Positions 8,974-16,700 of a DNA stretch of 64,000 nt are shown here, piece by piece (positions within the stretch are counted from its first letter, which is position 1; every line of letters begins with the position of its first letter). The stretch is from Dyadobacter chenhuakuii (GTDB lineage: Bacteria; Bacteroidota; Bacteroidia; Cytophagales; Spirosomataceae): the NCBI RefSeq assembly GCF_023821985.2, contig NZ_CP098805.1, positions 5,385,001 through 5,449,000 on the forward strand. The letters are read 5' to 3'. The notes beneath the pieces were generated by a model. It saw nothing but the letters and a program-made list of their open reading frames with translations. It ran no database searches and had not been told where the DNA came from. The translations under genes and the position numbers were made by a program.

Positions 8974-9720
8974 ATGAAACGGAGTCTTTTTATATTTTTA
9001 TTGATACTTGCAGGTGTAACTGGAGTCCGGGATTCGTATGCGCAGGGTGAACAAAGTGCAATTGTGTTTTCAGGGATGGTCGTAGGAGGCAAAACCACCG
9101 AAATCCTGCCTGGGGCAACGATTTTCATTGTAAACGCGGGACGGGGAACATTATCCAGAAGCGACGGTTCTTTCACAATTAAAGTTTTTCCGGGCGATAG
9201 CATTGTTTTTGGTTATGTAGGTTTCAAAAAACAATATCACGTTATTCCAAGAAGCTATAATTCAGATATTTACTCGGCCATTGTAGCGCTGAGAGAAGAT
9301 GTGGTAACGCTTTCCGGCGTGACCATTTATCCCTATTCAACAGAAGAAGAATTCAAGAAAGCATTCCTCGATTTGAAATTGCCCGATCAGGCAGATAGGG
9401 ATGCATTGGCAAGAAGCACAGACCCGGACTACATTAACAGAATGGCTGCGCAGGTGCCTAATAATGCACAAACCAATTATCGCTATTCGATGGACCAGTT
9501 GCTTTTCGGGCGTGAATCAACGGGTAATAAAGGCTTTGCGACCACATTTCCATTCCTGAACCCATTCGCCTGGGCCAACTTCATCAAATCCGTTAAAAAA
9601 GGTGATTTGAAACAAAAAGATTGGAGAAAAGACCTCAACGCGGCTCCCCGCGAGAATATTACCAAGCAGGATTTTATTCCTCCCATGCCTGATAATGATA
9701 TTAAGAAAAACGGTCAGTAA
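8974..9720 (+). CDS. Secreted CarboxypepD_reg-like domain protein
   Basis: Residues 1-23 form a signal peptide ending in YAQG. Residues 30-110 resemble a carboxypeptidase regulatory-like (beta-sandwich) domain of the kind found at the N-terminus of SusC-type receptors: VFSGMVVGGKTTEILPGA, GTLSRSDGSFTIKVFPGD, VFGYVGFKKQ. The remaining 130 residues are unrecognised, with a charged C-terminus. No TonB barrel follows, so this is a stand-alone domain protein, probably periplasmic or at the outer membrane. It stops 3 bases before the convergent lpxH gene. Its function is unknown. Confidence 0.75.
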   Translation: MKRSLFIFLLILAGVTGVRDSYAQGEQSAIVFSGMVVGGKTTEILPGATIFIVNAGRGTLSRSDGSFTIKVFPGDSIVFGYVGFKKQYHVIPRSYNSDIYSAIVALREDVVTLSGVTIYPYSTEEEFKKAFLDLKLPDQADRDALARSTDPDYINRMAAQVPNNAQTNYRYSMDQLLFGRESTGNKGFATTFPFLNPFAWANFIKSVKKGDLKQKDWRKDLNAAPRENITKQDFIPPMPDNDIKKNGQ

Positions 9721-9723
9721 TGC

Positions 9724-10533
9724 TTAAAGCAGCGCAGGATCAAACTTTTTCAATGTCAGATTGCTGCCGTCAAACGTGGCGAAATGTTGCTGCGAAACCC
9801 ATTCTCCGAGATTAATGTAACGAGATCGCGCATTGACCTGCATATCCAGGACGAGATGCCGGTGCCCGAAAATGTAAAAATCGTGGTGCTGCGTTTGCTC
9901 AACTTCTCTGCAATATTGAAATAACCATTCATGGTCCGCGCCCATAAAGCGCTCTTCGCCCTTGTTCACGTTGGCAATCCGGCTTCTTCTAGACCATTCC
10001 ATCGCAATCCACATGCCCACATCCGGATGAACAATACGGAAGATCATTTGGAAAAAACGGTTTTCAAAAACCTTTTTCAGAAACTTATAAGTGCTGTCGC
10101 CCGGCCCGAGTCCATCGCCGTGGCCTACTAACATGGTTTTCGAAGTGCCTTTTGTATCAAATGTAAACGAGACAGGATTTCTGTAAATAGCAGCGCCAAC
10201 TTCTTCTGTCAGATAGCCCGACATCCACATATCATGGTTTCCGGTGAAGATAATGAGCTCAATTCCTTTGTCGGAAAGCTCTGCCAGTTTCCCTAGCAAC
10301 CGCACAAAACCCTTGGGAACTGCCTTTTTGTATTCAAACCAAAAATCAAAAATATCACCCACCAAAAATATCACCTGTGCATCGTGCTGAATGGATTCCA
10401 GCCAGCTTACAATGCGCTTTTCGCGCTCGCGACTCTGCAACGGGGAAGGGACGCCAAGATGATAATCCGATGAAAAATAGGCGCGGCGGCCATCTTGCAG
10501 GTGAATCGTCTTTTTCTCAAAATGAAAGTTCAT
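9724..10533 (-). CDS. lpxH: UDP-2,3-diacylglucosamine diphosphatase
   Basis: A calcineurin-like metallophosphoesterase of 269 residues that most resembles LpxH, which hydrolyses UDP-2,3-diacylglucosamine to lipid X in lipid A synthesis. The metal-binding motifs appear in order: DYHLG, VGDIFDFW, GNHDMW, GHGDG and FGHRH. The GPGDSTYKFLKK and MEWSRRSR segments are typical of LpxH-like proteins. It is a peripheral inner-membrane enzyme in known members. The gene is monocistronic, between two plus-strand genes. Confidence 0.88.
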   Translation of the reverse strand: MNFHFEKKTIHLQDGRRAYFSSDYHLGVPSPLQSREREKRIVSWLESIQHDAQVIFLVGDIFDFWFEYKKAVPKGFVRLLGKLAELSDKGIELIIFTGNHDMWMSGYLTEEVGAAIYRNPVSFTFDTKGTSKTMLVGHGDGLGPGDSTYKFLKKVFENRFFQMIFRIVHPDVGMWIAMEWSRRSRIANVNKGEERFMGADHEWLFQYCREVEQTQHHDFYIFGHRHLVLDMQVNARSRYINLGEWVSQQHFATFDGSNLTLKKFDPALL

Positions 10534-10618
10534 GCGGAATTTTAAATGCGCTGCAATTTACATTCACCGGCGTGATTTTTTAGCAATCTCTTTCTAGATT
10601 GCACGCCGTTTACAACTT

Positions 10619-11365
10619 ATGATGATGAAAAGATTTTTTGCTTCCCTACTTATAATGTGCTGTGCGCTGTATTATGGCGCGCCTGTCTTCGCCCAGGTTG
10701 CGAAGAAAATCCCAGCTGATAAACAACGCGCTGCGCAGTGGCAGCCTGCCAAAGGCCAGTATTATTTCAGCCATTCGCTGGTGTATGATTACGAAAATAA
10801 AGCCGATCAAACCAAAGGCACCATCACCATTTACCTTGACCCGGTGAGTGGCGGGATGTGTTTCAAGAAAGAAAACAGCTTTGGAAAAGGCGGTAAGGAC
10901 TTCGATTTTGTAATCGGGTTTCCGGATGGGAAATACATTTTCTGCGGCGCGGATGAGAATGGTAAAAAAATGAGGATTAACGAGGCGGTGGGCGCATTGA
11001 AACCCGGTCCGGACACCAAAGCACAGGCTAGAGAAGATTTCTCGACCTACTGGGCAGCAACGGGAAACAAAAGGGATGATTTTGGTTTCGAAAGCCTGGA
11101 ATACAATGTAAGCTTTGCCACTTCCGAGAACAAGGATACGGTTTGGCTGGCCAAAACGCCTTTTAATGTATATCCACTATATGGATTGGAATTCGTAGAA
11201 AGCGCGGTCGCAATGCCGATTTCGTTTGATTATATGCACCTTTTGGAGCCAAATCAGCTCGTTGCCGAGATTAATTCCAAAGACACGATTTTGAAACTGA
11301 AAAGCTTCGGACGGGATCCGCAGACAGTGTCAACGAAGGGATACCCAGTATTCAAAACAGAATAA
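10619..11365 (+). CDS. Secreted protein of unknown function
   Basis: A 248-residue protein with an N-terminal signal peptide (basic start MMMKR, hydrophobic core, cleavage probably after VFAQ). The mature part has no family I recognise. It is rich in Gly, Lys and aromatic residues, with segments such as YYFSHSLVYDYENKADQ and TITIYLDPVSGGM that suggest a beta-rich, periplasmic or surface protein. Three consecutive ATG codons (10619, 10622, 10625) leave the exact start open. It ends in front of a strong hairpin terminator. Confidence 0.7.
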   Translation: MMMKRFFASLLIMCCALYYGAPVFAQVAKKIPADKQRAAQWQPAKGQYYFSHSLVYDYENKADQTKGTITIYLDPVSGGMCFKKENSFGKGGKDFDFVIGFPDGKYIFCGADENGKKMRINEAVGALKPGPDTKAQAREDFSTYWAATGNKRDDFGFESLEYNVSFATSENKDTVWLAKTPFNVYPLYGLEFVESAVAMPISFDYMHLLEPNQLVAEINSKDTILKLKSFGRDPQTVSTKGYPVFKTE

Positions 11366-11378
11366 AGAAAAAACATTT

Positions 11379-11409
11379 CCGTCCCTTTAAAGGGACGGAG
11401 AACGTTTTT
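11379..11409. terminator. Intrinsic terminator (perfect palindromic stem)
   Basis: The 20-base perfect palindrome at 11379-11398 (CCGTCCCTTT and its complement) is followed by a TTTTT run at 11405-11409 and preceded by an A-rich run. It separates the convergent secreted-protein and DUF4494 genes and overlaps the DUF4494 stop codon. Confidence 0.85.
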
Positions 11410-11920
11410 ATTCTGCAACGGCTTCTGCTTCCGCGCGTTCCGCTTTTACTTCTGATAATGGCCGCATATTGGCCGGGATTTCTTGCTCGTCTTCTTCCGC
11501 TGTGTACGGGAAAACGTCCAGAATCGGCGTTAACACAATGTCTGTCGTCTCGTAGGGGATCAGGAAATTCCGCATGCTTTCGTTGATCCTGTCTAGCGCC
11601 TGCTGAATGCCATCGGCATTAACCAGCATCTGATTGATGATTTTCTTCTCTTTGCCGCTTTTTTCATCAACTGAAAAATAGATCACTTTCGCCTTAAACC
11701 ACTGTTCACCTTCCTCGAAAGCGAACAAATCGGCTAGACGCATCCGTGAAATGCTCATTACGCTGAAATCGCTGGCACCGGTAACGATTTGCTTGTAAAG
11801 CCTGGCTTCGGATTCCGTGTACGAAACGGCATCCACCAGATAAACTTCATTGATCGTTTTAAGACTTCCCGCCTCATCCTCTTTTTGATACCGAATTTTC
11901 CCTAAATACCAGCTCGCCAT
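11408..11920 (-). CDS. DUF4494 family protein
   Basis: A conserved Bacteroidota protein of about 170 residues. MASWYLGKIRYQKEDE, a central NEVYLVDAVSYTESEARLY and the FKAKVIYFSVDEKSGKEKK segment fit DUF4494. I set the start at the ATG at 11920 rather than 33 bases upstream, because family members begin with a W-x-x-x-K/R-Y motif near residue 4. The acidic C-terminal tail, rich in Glu and Ala, is variable. No signal peptide or membrane segment; cytoplasmic. Its role is unknown. Confidence 0.85.
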   Translation of the reverse strand: MASWYLGKIRYQKEDEAGSLKTINEVYLVDAVSYTESEARLYKQIVTGASDFSVMSISRMRLADLFAFEEGEQWFKAKVIYFSVDEKSGKEKKIINQMLVNADGIQQALDRINESMRNFLIPYETTDIVLTPILDVFPYTAEEDEQEIPANMRPLSEVKAERAEAEAVAE

Positions 11921-12064
11921 ATTTGTAGTTTTTATTTTCTTAAAAGTAGGCAAATGTAAACGCTTGGGTGAAGGCGTGCAAAAAATATAGTCACAAACTA
12001 ATAATCGTTATGCGGTGCATGCGTTCTGATACCTACTGTTTAACTTGCGAAAAATATTTTGATA

Positions 12065-12691
12065 ATGAAAAAGAACATTTGGGTCCTTGTACTCATGATT
12101 GTAGCCGGTGCGCTTTCCAGTTGCGGAGTAGGCCGCCAGGTTGCCGATGCGAAAACATTTGGCGATTGTAAATACGACATTGCCTCGGTCGATAGCGTTT
12201 ATCTGTCGGGAATTGATATTCGGGAATTTAAGAATATCCGCAGTTTCAGCGATTTTGACCTGGCGAAATATCCGGGACTTGCGATGGGACTTTTAAGAAA
12301 AAATGTGCCTCTGGATCTCCGGGTGAACATTGACATTACAAATCCAACCAAGAAACGCGCCGCGATCAACCAGTTGGAATACAAAGTGCTGCTTACCAAT
12401 AACGAGATTTTCAACGGCTACCTGAGCCAGCTGATCGAAGTAATGCCAGGAACCAGCCCTACACGAGTTCCCGTAAGGCTTAATACAAATGCTTACCAGT
12501 TGCTTTCCAATGACAAAACGCGTGATGAGTTCGTGAACATGATCATGGCGCTGACTGGCAAAGGCGACGCAAAACCCGCGAAATTCCAGGTTAAAATCCG
12601 CCCAACGCTTGACGTAGCCGGAAAACAAGTTAATTATCCCGGATATATTACATTCGAAAAAGAGGTTACGAGTAAGATGCTCGCACGCTAA
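12065..12691 (+). CDS. Predicted lipoprotein, LEA14-like
   Basis: A 209-residue protein with a lipoprotein signal peptide: KKN, a hydrophobic stretch, and the lipobox LSSC with the acylated Cys near residue 21. The body resembles water-stress/LEA type-2 beta domains: LDLRVNIDITNPTKKRAAI, YKVLLTNNEIFNGYLS and LIEVMPGTSPTRVPVRL. ATG at 12065 is preferred over the TTG two codons earlier. The next gene follows after 17 bases. Likely outer-membrane anchored; its function is unknown. Confidence 0.78.
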   Translation: MKKNIWVLVLMIVAGALSSCGVGRQVADAKTFGDCKYDIASVDSVYLSGIDIREFKNIRSFSDFDLAKYPGLAMGLLRKNVPLDLRVNIDITNPTKKRAAINQLEYKVLLTNNEIFNGYLSQLIEVMPGTSPTRVPVRLNTNAYQLLSNDKTRDEFVNMIMALTGKGDAKPAKFQVKIRPTLDVAGKQVNYPGYITFEKEVTSKMLAR

Positions 12692-12708
12692 ATTTAAATC
12701 ACACGGTT

Positions 12709-14553
12709 TTGAGAATACTTGTAGACAACCCTTATCTCTTTCAATATTTCAGCCTGGTCATTATTCTGCTTATTTTGTTTGGAATAAGCTTTTACAGAGG
12801 CCAGGTTACATTGCGAAAATGGTCGGGAATAGGCCTGATCATTACACCGGTTGTCTATTTTTATCTTATTCTGGAAGCCTACACATTGAATATTCCTTAT
12901 ACGGATGACTTCAATCTGCTGGAAACGATCCATAATTTTCATGTTGCTAATGGTTTTGTAGGCAAGATCGAAGTGCTTTTCGAGCAGGTCAATCAGCACC
13001 GTTTTGCATTTGAAAGGATTGTGATGCTGATCATGTACTTTTTCACGGGTACGGTCAATGTCAAAACTCAAATACTGCTCGGTAACCTCGCGTTGCTGGG
13101 CATTTTTTATTTGCTTTTCCTGTCATTCAAAAAAGAGCAGGTTTCCTGGTATTACTTCATTCCCGTTCCTTACGTGCTTTTCAATCTGGTTTATTTTGAA
13201 AACGCCGTTTGGGGAATCGCCGCAATCCAGAATACGCCCTTAATCTTTTTCGCATTGCTTTCCGCTTATGGAATTGCAAGGAATGATCAGAAAGGCTGGT
13301 ATTTAGGGATCGCAGCTGCGCTTTTAACCACATTTACAAGCGGAAGCGGCATCCTCACCTGGATCATCGGCGCCCTGATCCTGGGATTACAGAGAAGATT
13401 CAGGCTGCTTTTTATCTGGCTTGCCGTCGCGGTGGCCATTGTGCTTTTTTACTTTTTGTTTGATTACCAGGTTATTCCATCACACACCGGCTCCGTTTGG
13501 CCACATCCGATTTTTAACCTCATTTTTGTGTTTGCCTTCTGGGGCAACGCGCTTTACATGGACGTTATACATCCGGTTATCAACACGTTTTACGCCGATA
13601 TGGTCTGGTGCGTGTTACTGGGAGCGGGCATGTTGCTTGTTTTTTGCATTTGGGTGTTGCGACTTTTGCTAAATAAAAAACCGCTCTGGAGCGATTGGTT
13701 TTTGTGGGGTGCAATGATGTTCGCCATGGGAACAGGTGCAATGTTCGTGATCAGCAGGCCTATCAACACGTATGTGATGTATGGCGGCAATATATTTTCC
13801 CGGCGTTACATGATTTTCGGGGTTGCGTTGCTGGTAACGGTGTATATATGTGTTTTGATTTTGGTCAAAAATTTCAAAAACCTCAGGCACATTGCCGTAT
13901 TACTTGGTTTGGTTTGCTTTGTATCGTTGAATTTTGTGAGTTATTATATGTCGGTTGCCAGTATCCGACGGTTCCACGAGGATCTTGTGATCGACAGTTT
14001 TTACTGGAAAAACCACAAAACCTTCCTGACAACGGGTGACAATTTCGGGGACATTCCATTCTGGAACCATCCCACGAGAATGAGCAATCTGATCGATACA
14101 TTAAATGCCAATAATCTGCTCAATTTTGATCAATATAAGGACTTTCCATCCCACCAGCAGTTGATTGCTGAAACCGGACAAAAAACGGATCGTTACAGGG
14201 GAAAAGTGGAGGTTAAGGTCAGTTATTTGAATGATGGCAATAACATTCCGGTCAAATTCCTGCGTATTCAGGCAAACGATAATGGGAGTGGAAATCCCGT
14301 CTATTTTGCTCTGGCTTCCGAAAACCGCACCCTGCTCTTACCCGCACTTCCCGTGCCGAATTCCCCTGCTCAATTTTTGAAAAAACAAACTTACTACGGA
14401 TCTGAATATCAATACTCGCTATACCGGACAAAGCTTCCGGCAGGTTTATTTGAAGTTTGGATGGTGGAAAAAGATGCTGCTGCACTTGGAAAATGGAAAT
14501 CCTACTTTACTGGAAAAAGCATTTCTTTGTGCGAAACCAAAATTCATAAATAG
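12709..14553 (+). CDS. Large multi-pass membrane protein, possibly GT-C-type glycosyltransferase
   Basis: A 614-residue protein with about ten to twelve hydrophobic helices in residues 10-430 and a soluble C-terminal domain of about 170 residues. After the second helix the first loop holds IPYTDDFNLLETIHNF and NQHRFAFER. An acidic pair followed by an NxHR motif recalls the first outer loop of GT-C membrane glycosyltransferases; this is inference, not a family match. The start is TTG at 12709, since no other Met codon precedes the first helices. It is followed by the exonuclease gene after only 5 bases. Confidence 0.72.
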   Translation: MRILVDNPYLFQYFSLVIILLILFGISFYRGQVTLRKWSGIGLIITPVVYFYLILEAYTLNIPYTDDFNLLETIHNFHVANGFVGKIEVLFEQVNQHRFAFERIVMLIMYFFTGTVNVKTQILLGNLALLGIFYLLFLSFKKEQVSWYYFIPVPYVLFNLVYFENAVWGIAAIQNTPLIFFALLSAYGIARNDQKGWYLGIAAALLTTFTSGSGILTWIIGALILGLQRRFRLLFIWLAVAVAIVLFYFLFDYQVIPSHTGSVWPHPIFNLIFVFAFWGNALYMDVIHPVINTFYADMVWCVLLGAGMLLVFCIWVLRLLLNKKPLWSDWFLWGAMMFAMGTGAMFVISRPINTYVMYGGNIFSRRYMIFGVALLVTVYICVLILVKNFKNLRHIAVLLGLVCFVSLNFVSYYMSVASIRRFHEDLVIDSFYWKNHKTFLTTGDNFGDIPFWNHPTRMSNLIDTLNANNLLNFDQYKDFPSHQQLIAETGQKTDRYRGKVEVKVSYLNDGNNIPVKFLRIQANDNGSGNPVYFALASENRTLLLPALPVPNSPAQFLKKQTYYGSEYQYSLYRTKLPAGLFEVWMVEKDAAALGKWKSYFTGKSISLCETKIHK

Positions 14554-14558
14554 CTGAT

Positions 14559-15347
14559 ATGAAAATACTTACTTACAATCTCAACGGGATTCGTGCCGCA
14601 TTGCGGAATGGTCTGGTTGAATGGCTAAGCACGGTTTCTGCTGACGTTTTGTGTTTCCAGGAAGTGAAAGCCACGCCCGATGTGGTGGATTTGTCTGGCC
14701 TGGAATCGCTTGGTTATGAACTCATTGGCTGGCATGCGGCAGAGAAAAAAGGTTATAGCGGAGTTGCGATGTTTTCCAAAATCCAGCCCGATATGGTTTC
14801 CGCAGGTTGCGCCATTCCAGCTTATGATGCAGAAGGCCGGATTTTGCGTGCGGATTTTGGAGATATCACTGTTTTGAACTGCTACTTTCCTTCGGGAACA
14901 AGCGGAGAAATTCGCCAAGGCGTGAAAATTCAGTTTTTGGGTGACTTCTTTGATTGGGTTACCGAACTAAGAAAAGAACGCCCTAACCTCATCATTTGCG
15001 GAGACTACAACATTGCGCATAACGAAATCGACATTCACGATCCGGTTAGGAATAAGAAAATGTCCGGCTTCCTTCCCGAGGAGCGGGAATGGATGACGAA
15101 ATGGTTCAGTAACGGCTACACCGACGCATTCCGTTTCAAAAATCCGGAGCTGCGCGAATATTCCTGGTGGACTTACCGCGCAGGCGCCCGGGGCAACAAC
15201 AAAGGCTGGCGCATCGACTACATTTCTGTTGCCGATAGTTTGAAAGATGGCATCATTTCCAGCCGGCAAATAAATGACGCCGTCCACTCGGACCATTGTC
15301 CGGTGTGGTTAGAAATTGAATCGCCATATTCGCGCACCGACTCATAA
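14559..15347 (+). CDS. xth: Exodeoxyribonuclease III
   Basis: A 262-residue member of the exonuclease III/AP endonuclease family, acting on abasic sites and 3' ends in base excision repair. Active-site motifs are complete: YNLNGIRAA, CFQEVKA with the metal-binding Glu, GDYNIAHNEIDIHDP, RIDYISV, and the terminal HSDHCPV carrying the catalytic Asp-His. Length matches bacterial ExoA/XthA. It follows the membrane protein gene closely, and mutS, another repair gene, lies 1.4 kb downstream on the same strand. Confidence 0.96.
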   Translation: MKILTYNLNGIRAALRNGLVEWLSTVSADVLCFQEVKATPDVVDLSGLESLGYELIGWHAAEKKGYSGVAMFSKIQPDMVSAGCAIPAYDAEGRILRADFGDITVLNCYFPSGTSGEIRQGVKIQFLGDFFDWVTELRKERPNLIICGDYNIAHNEIDIHDPVRNKKMSGFLPEEREWMTKWFSNGYTDAFRFKNPELREYSWWTYRAGARGNNKGWRIDYISVADSLKDGIISSRQINDAVHSDHCPVWLEIESPYSRTDS

Positions 15348-15353
15348 ATTTCG

Positions 15354-15361
15354 TATTTTTG
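15354..15361 (+). promoter_or_regulatory. Candidate -7 promoter box upstream of the Uma2 gene
   Basis: TATTTTTG matches TAnnTTTG, 30 bases before the ATG of the Uma2 gene and 7 bases after the exonuclease stop. No convincing -33 element was seen, so this is weak evidence. Confidence 0.35.
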
Positions 15362-15390
15362 ATTAAAGCAAGATTCAAACCAAAAGCGTT

Positions 15391-15975
15391 ATGGACATGC
15401 CAATGCCGGTAACTATGAAGATGGGCGACCTGATGAGTGAAGAAGAATTCTTCCAGTTTTGCCAAATGAACGACACACTAGAGTTCGAAAGGGACTCGCA
15501 AGGAAATATTATACTTATGTCTCCAACCGGAATATTTACAGGTGAATTCAATTCCCAGGTTTTAATCGAACTGGGGATCTGGAATAGAGAAAATCATTTA
15601 GGCAAAGTTTTCGATTCGTCTACTGGTTTTACATTACCTAATGGCGCAGTACGATCGCCGGATGTTTCATTCGTGACAAGCGAAAAATGGGACGCACTTT
15701 CCAAAGACGAGCTGGAAACTTTTGGTCATGTTTGTCCTGACTTCGTAGTTGAAATCCGATCTAAGTCTGATGGCTTGCGTTATTTACAGGATAAAATGAA
15801 AGAGTTTATCGCCAATGGCACCAAGCTTGGCTGGCTGATCGATCGGTTTGATAACAAAATTCATATTTACAAAGCTGATCAATCTATTATCATTCATGAT
15901 ACATTAGATGTGACGCTTTCAGGACAAGATATTTTGCCCGGTTTTTCTCTAAATCCAGGCGCGCTTCTAAAATAA
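15391..15975 (+). CDS. Uma2-family (DUF820) endonuclease-like protein
   Basis: A 194-residue protein of the Uma2/DUF820 family, which has a PD-(D/E)xK restriction endonuclease fold. The motif parts are visible: RSPDVSFV, then PDFVVEIRSKSD carrying the E-x-K-like core as E-I-R-S, with a Lys in the nearby DKMKEFIANG helix, and LGWLIDR at the C-terminal end. Family members are numerous in Cytophagales and cyanobacteria and mostly uncharacterised. Several in-frame Met codons near the start (residues 1, 3, 5) leave the exact start uncertain. No partner methylase is present. Confidence 0.85.
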   Translation: MDMPMPVTMKMGDLMSEEEFFQFCQMNDTLEFERDSQGNIILMSPTGIFTGEFNSQVLIELGIWNRENHLGKVFDSSTGFTLPNGAVRSPDVSFVTSEKWDALSKDELETFGHVCPDFVVEIRSKSDGLRYLQDKMKEFIANGTKLGWLIDRFDNKIHIYKADQSIIIHDTLDVTLSGQDILPGFSLNPGALLK

Positions 15976-16006
15976 CAGCGCTGAATCATCCTAATTTCCT
16001 TTCAAT

Positions 16007-16603
16007 TTGTTTCGTTACTTCTTCATTTACAAGCCATTCGGAATGCTTTCACAATTTTCTCGTGAAGGCGATCATCCTACGCTTGCGGATCTTGATTTTG
16101 AGTTTCCCAAAGACATTTACCCTGTTGGGCGGTTGGATGCGGATAGTGAAGGATTGCTGCTGCTTACCAATGATAATTTTCTGAAAACAAAGGTTTTGGA
16201 TCCAAAAAACAAACATTCCAAAACGTATTATGCGCAGGTTGAAGGCACTATTACTGAGGAGGCATGCGCAAGGCTCCGCGACGGCGTGCAAATCTCGATT
16301 AACGGAAAAAAGCACTTAACGCTCCCTGCGAAAATCTCGCCGATTGACGAACCAACATTACCTGAACGCAATCCACCCATCCGTTTCCGCCAGAACATTC
16401 CTGTTTCCTGGGTTTCCATTTCCATAGGCGAGGGCAAAAACAGGCAAGTAAGACGCATGACCGCCGCGGCCGGTTTTCCAACATTGCGGCTCGTGCGCTG
16501 GTCAATTGGAAAAATTTCTCTCGCTGATAAAACGGGTGAATTTCCTAAACCAGGGGACGTGTGGGAAGTTACGGCCAAAGACGTGCGCCGCGTATACGAT
16601 TGA
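16007..16603 (+). CDS. rRNA pseudouridine synthase (RsuA/RluE type)
   Basis: A 198-residue pseudouridine synthase without the N-terminal S4 domain, like E. coli RluE. FFIYKPFGMLSQFS is the family start, VGRLDADSEGLLLLTND contains the catalytic Asp of the GRLD motif, and EGKNRQVRRMTAAAGFPTLRLVR is the conserved motif III region. The start is the TTG at 16007, placed so that the protein begins at the usual position just before the KP-G motif. RNA target cannot be fixed from sequence; 23S rRNA is likely. Confidence 0.9.
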   Translation: MFRYFFIYKPFGMLSQFSREGDHPTLADLDFEFPKDIYPVGRLDADSEGLLLLTNDNFLKTKVLDPKNKHSKTYYAQVEGTITEEACARLRDGVQISINGKKHLTLPAKISPIDEPTLPERNPPIRFRQNIPVSWVSISIGEGKNRQVRRMTAAAGFPTLRLVRWSIGKISLADKTGEFPKPGDVWEVTAKDVRRVYD

Positions 16604-16670
16604 GATAACTGCTGCTTTCACAAAACCTTGGCCCAATGTTGCCAAACCGGAGAGAAGGCTTAATTTTGTA

Positions 16671-16678
16671 CATATCCT
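16671..16678 (+). promoter_or_regulatory. Candidate -7 promoter box upstream of mutS
   Basis: TAATTTTG matches TAnnTTTG and ends 22 bases before the TTG start of mutS, in a 97-base gap after the pseudouridine synthase gene. No -33 box of usual spacing. Confidence 0.4.
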
Positions 16679-16700
16679 TTTCTTAAAATAAGGCTGATAG

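Noticed and set aside
15391..15975. Uma2 gene as part of a restriction-modification system
   Set aside because: No methylase or specificity gene is near; neighbours are exonuclease III and a pseudouridine synthase.
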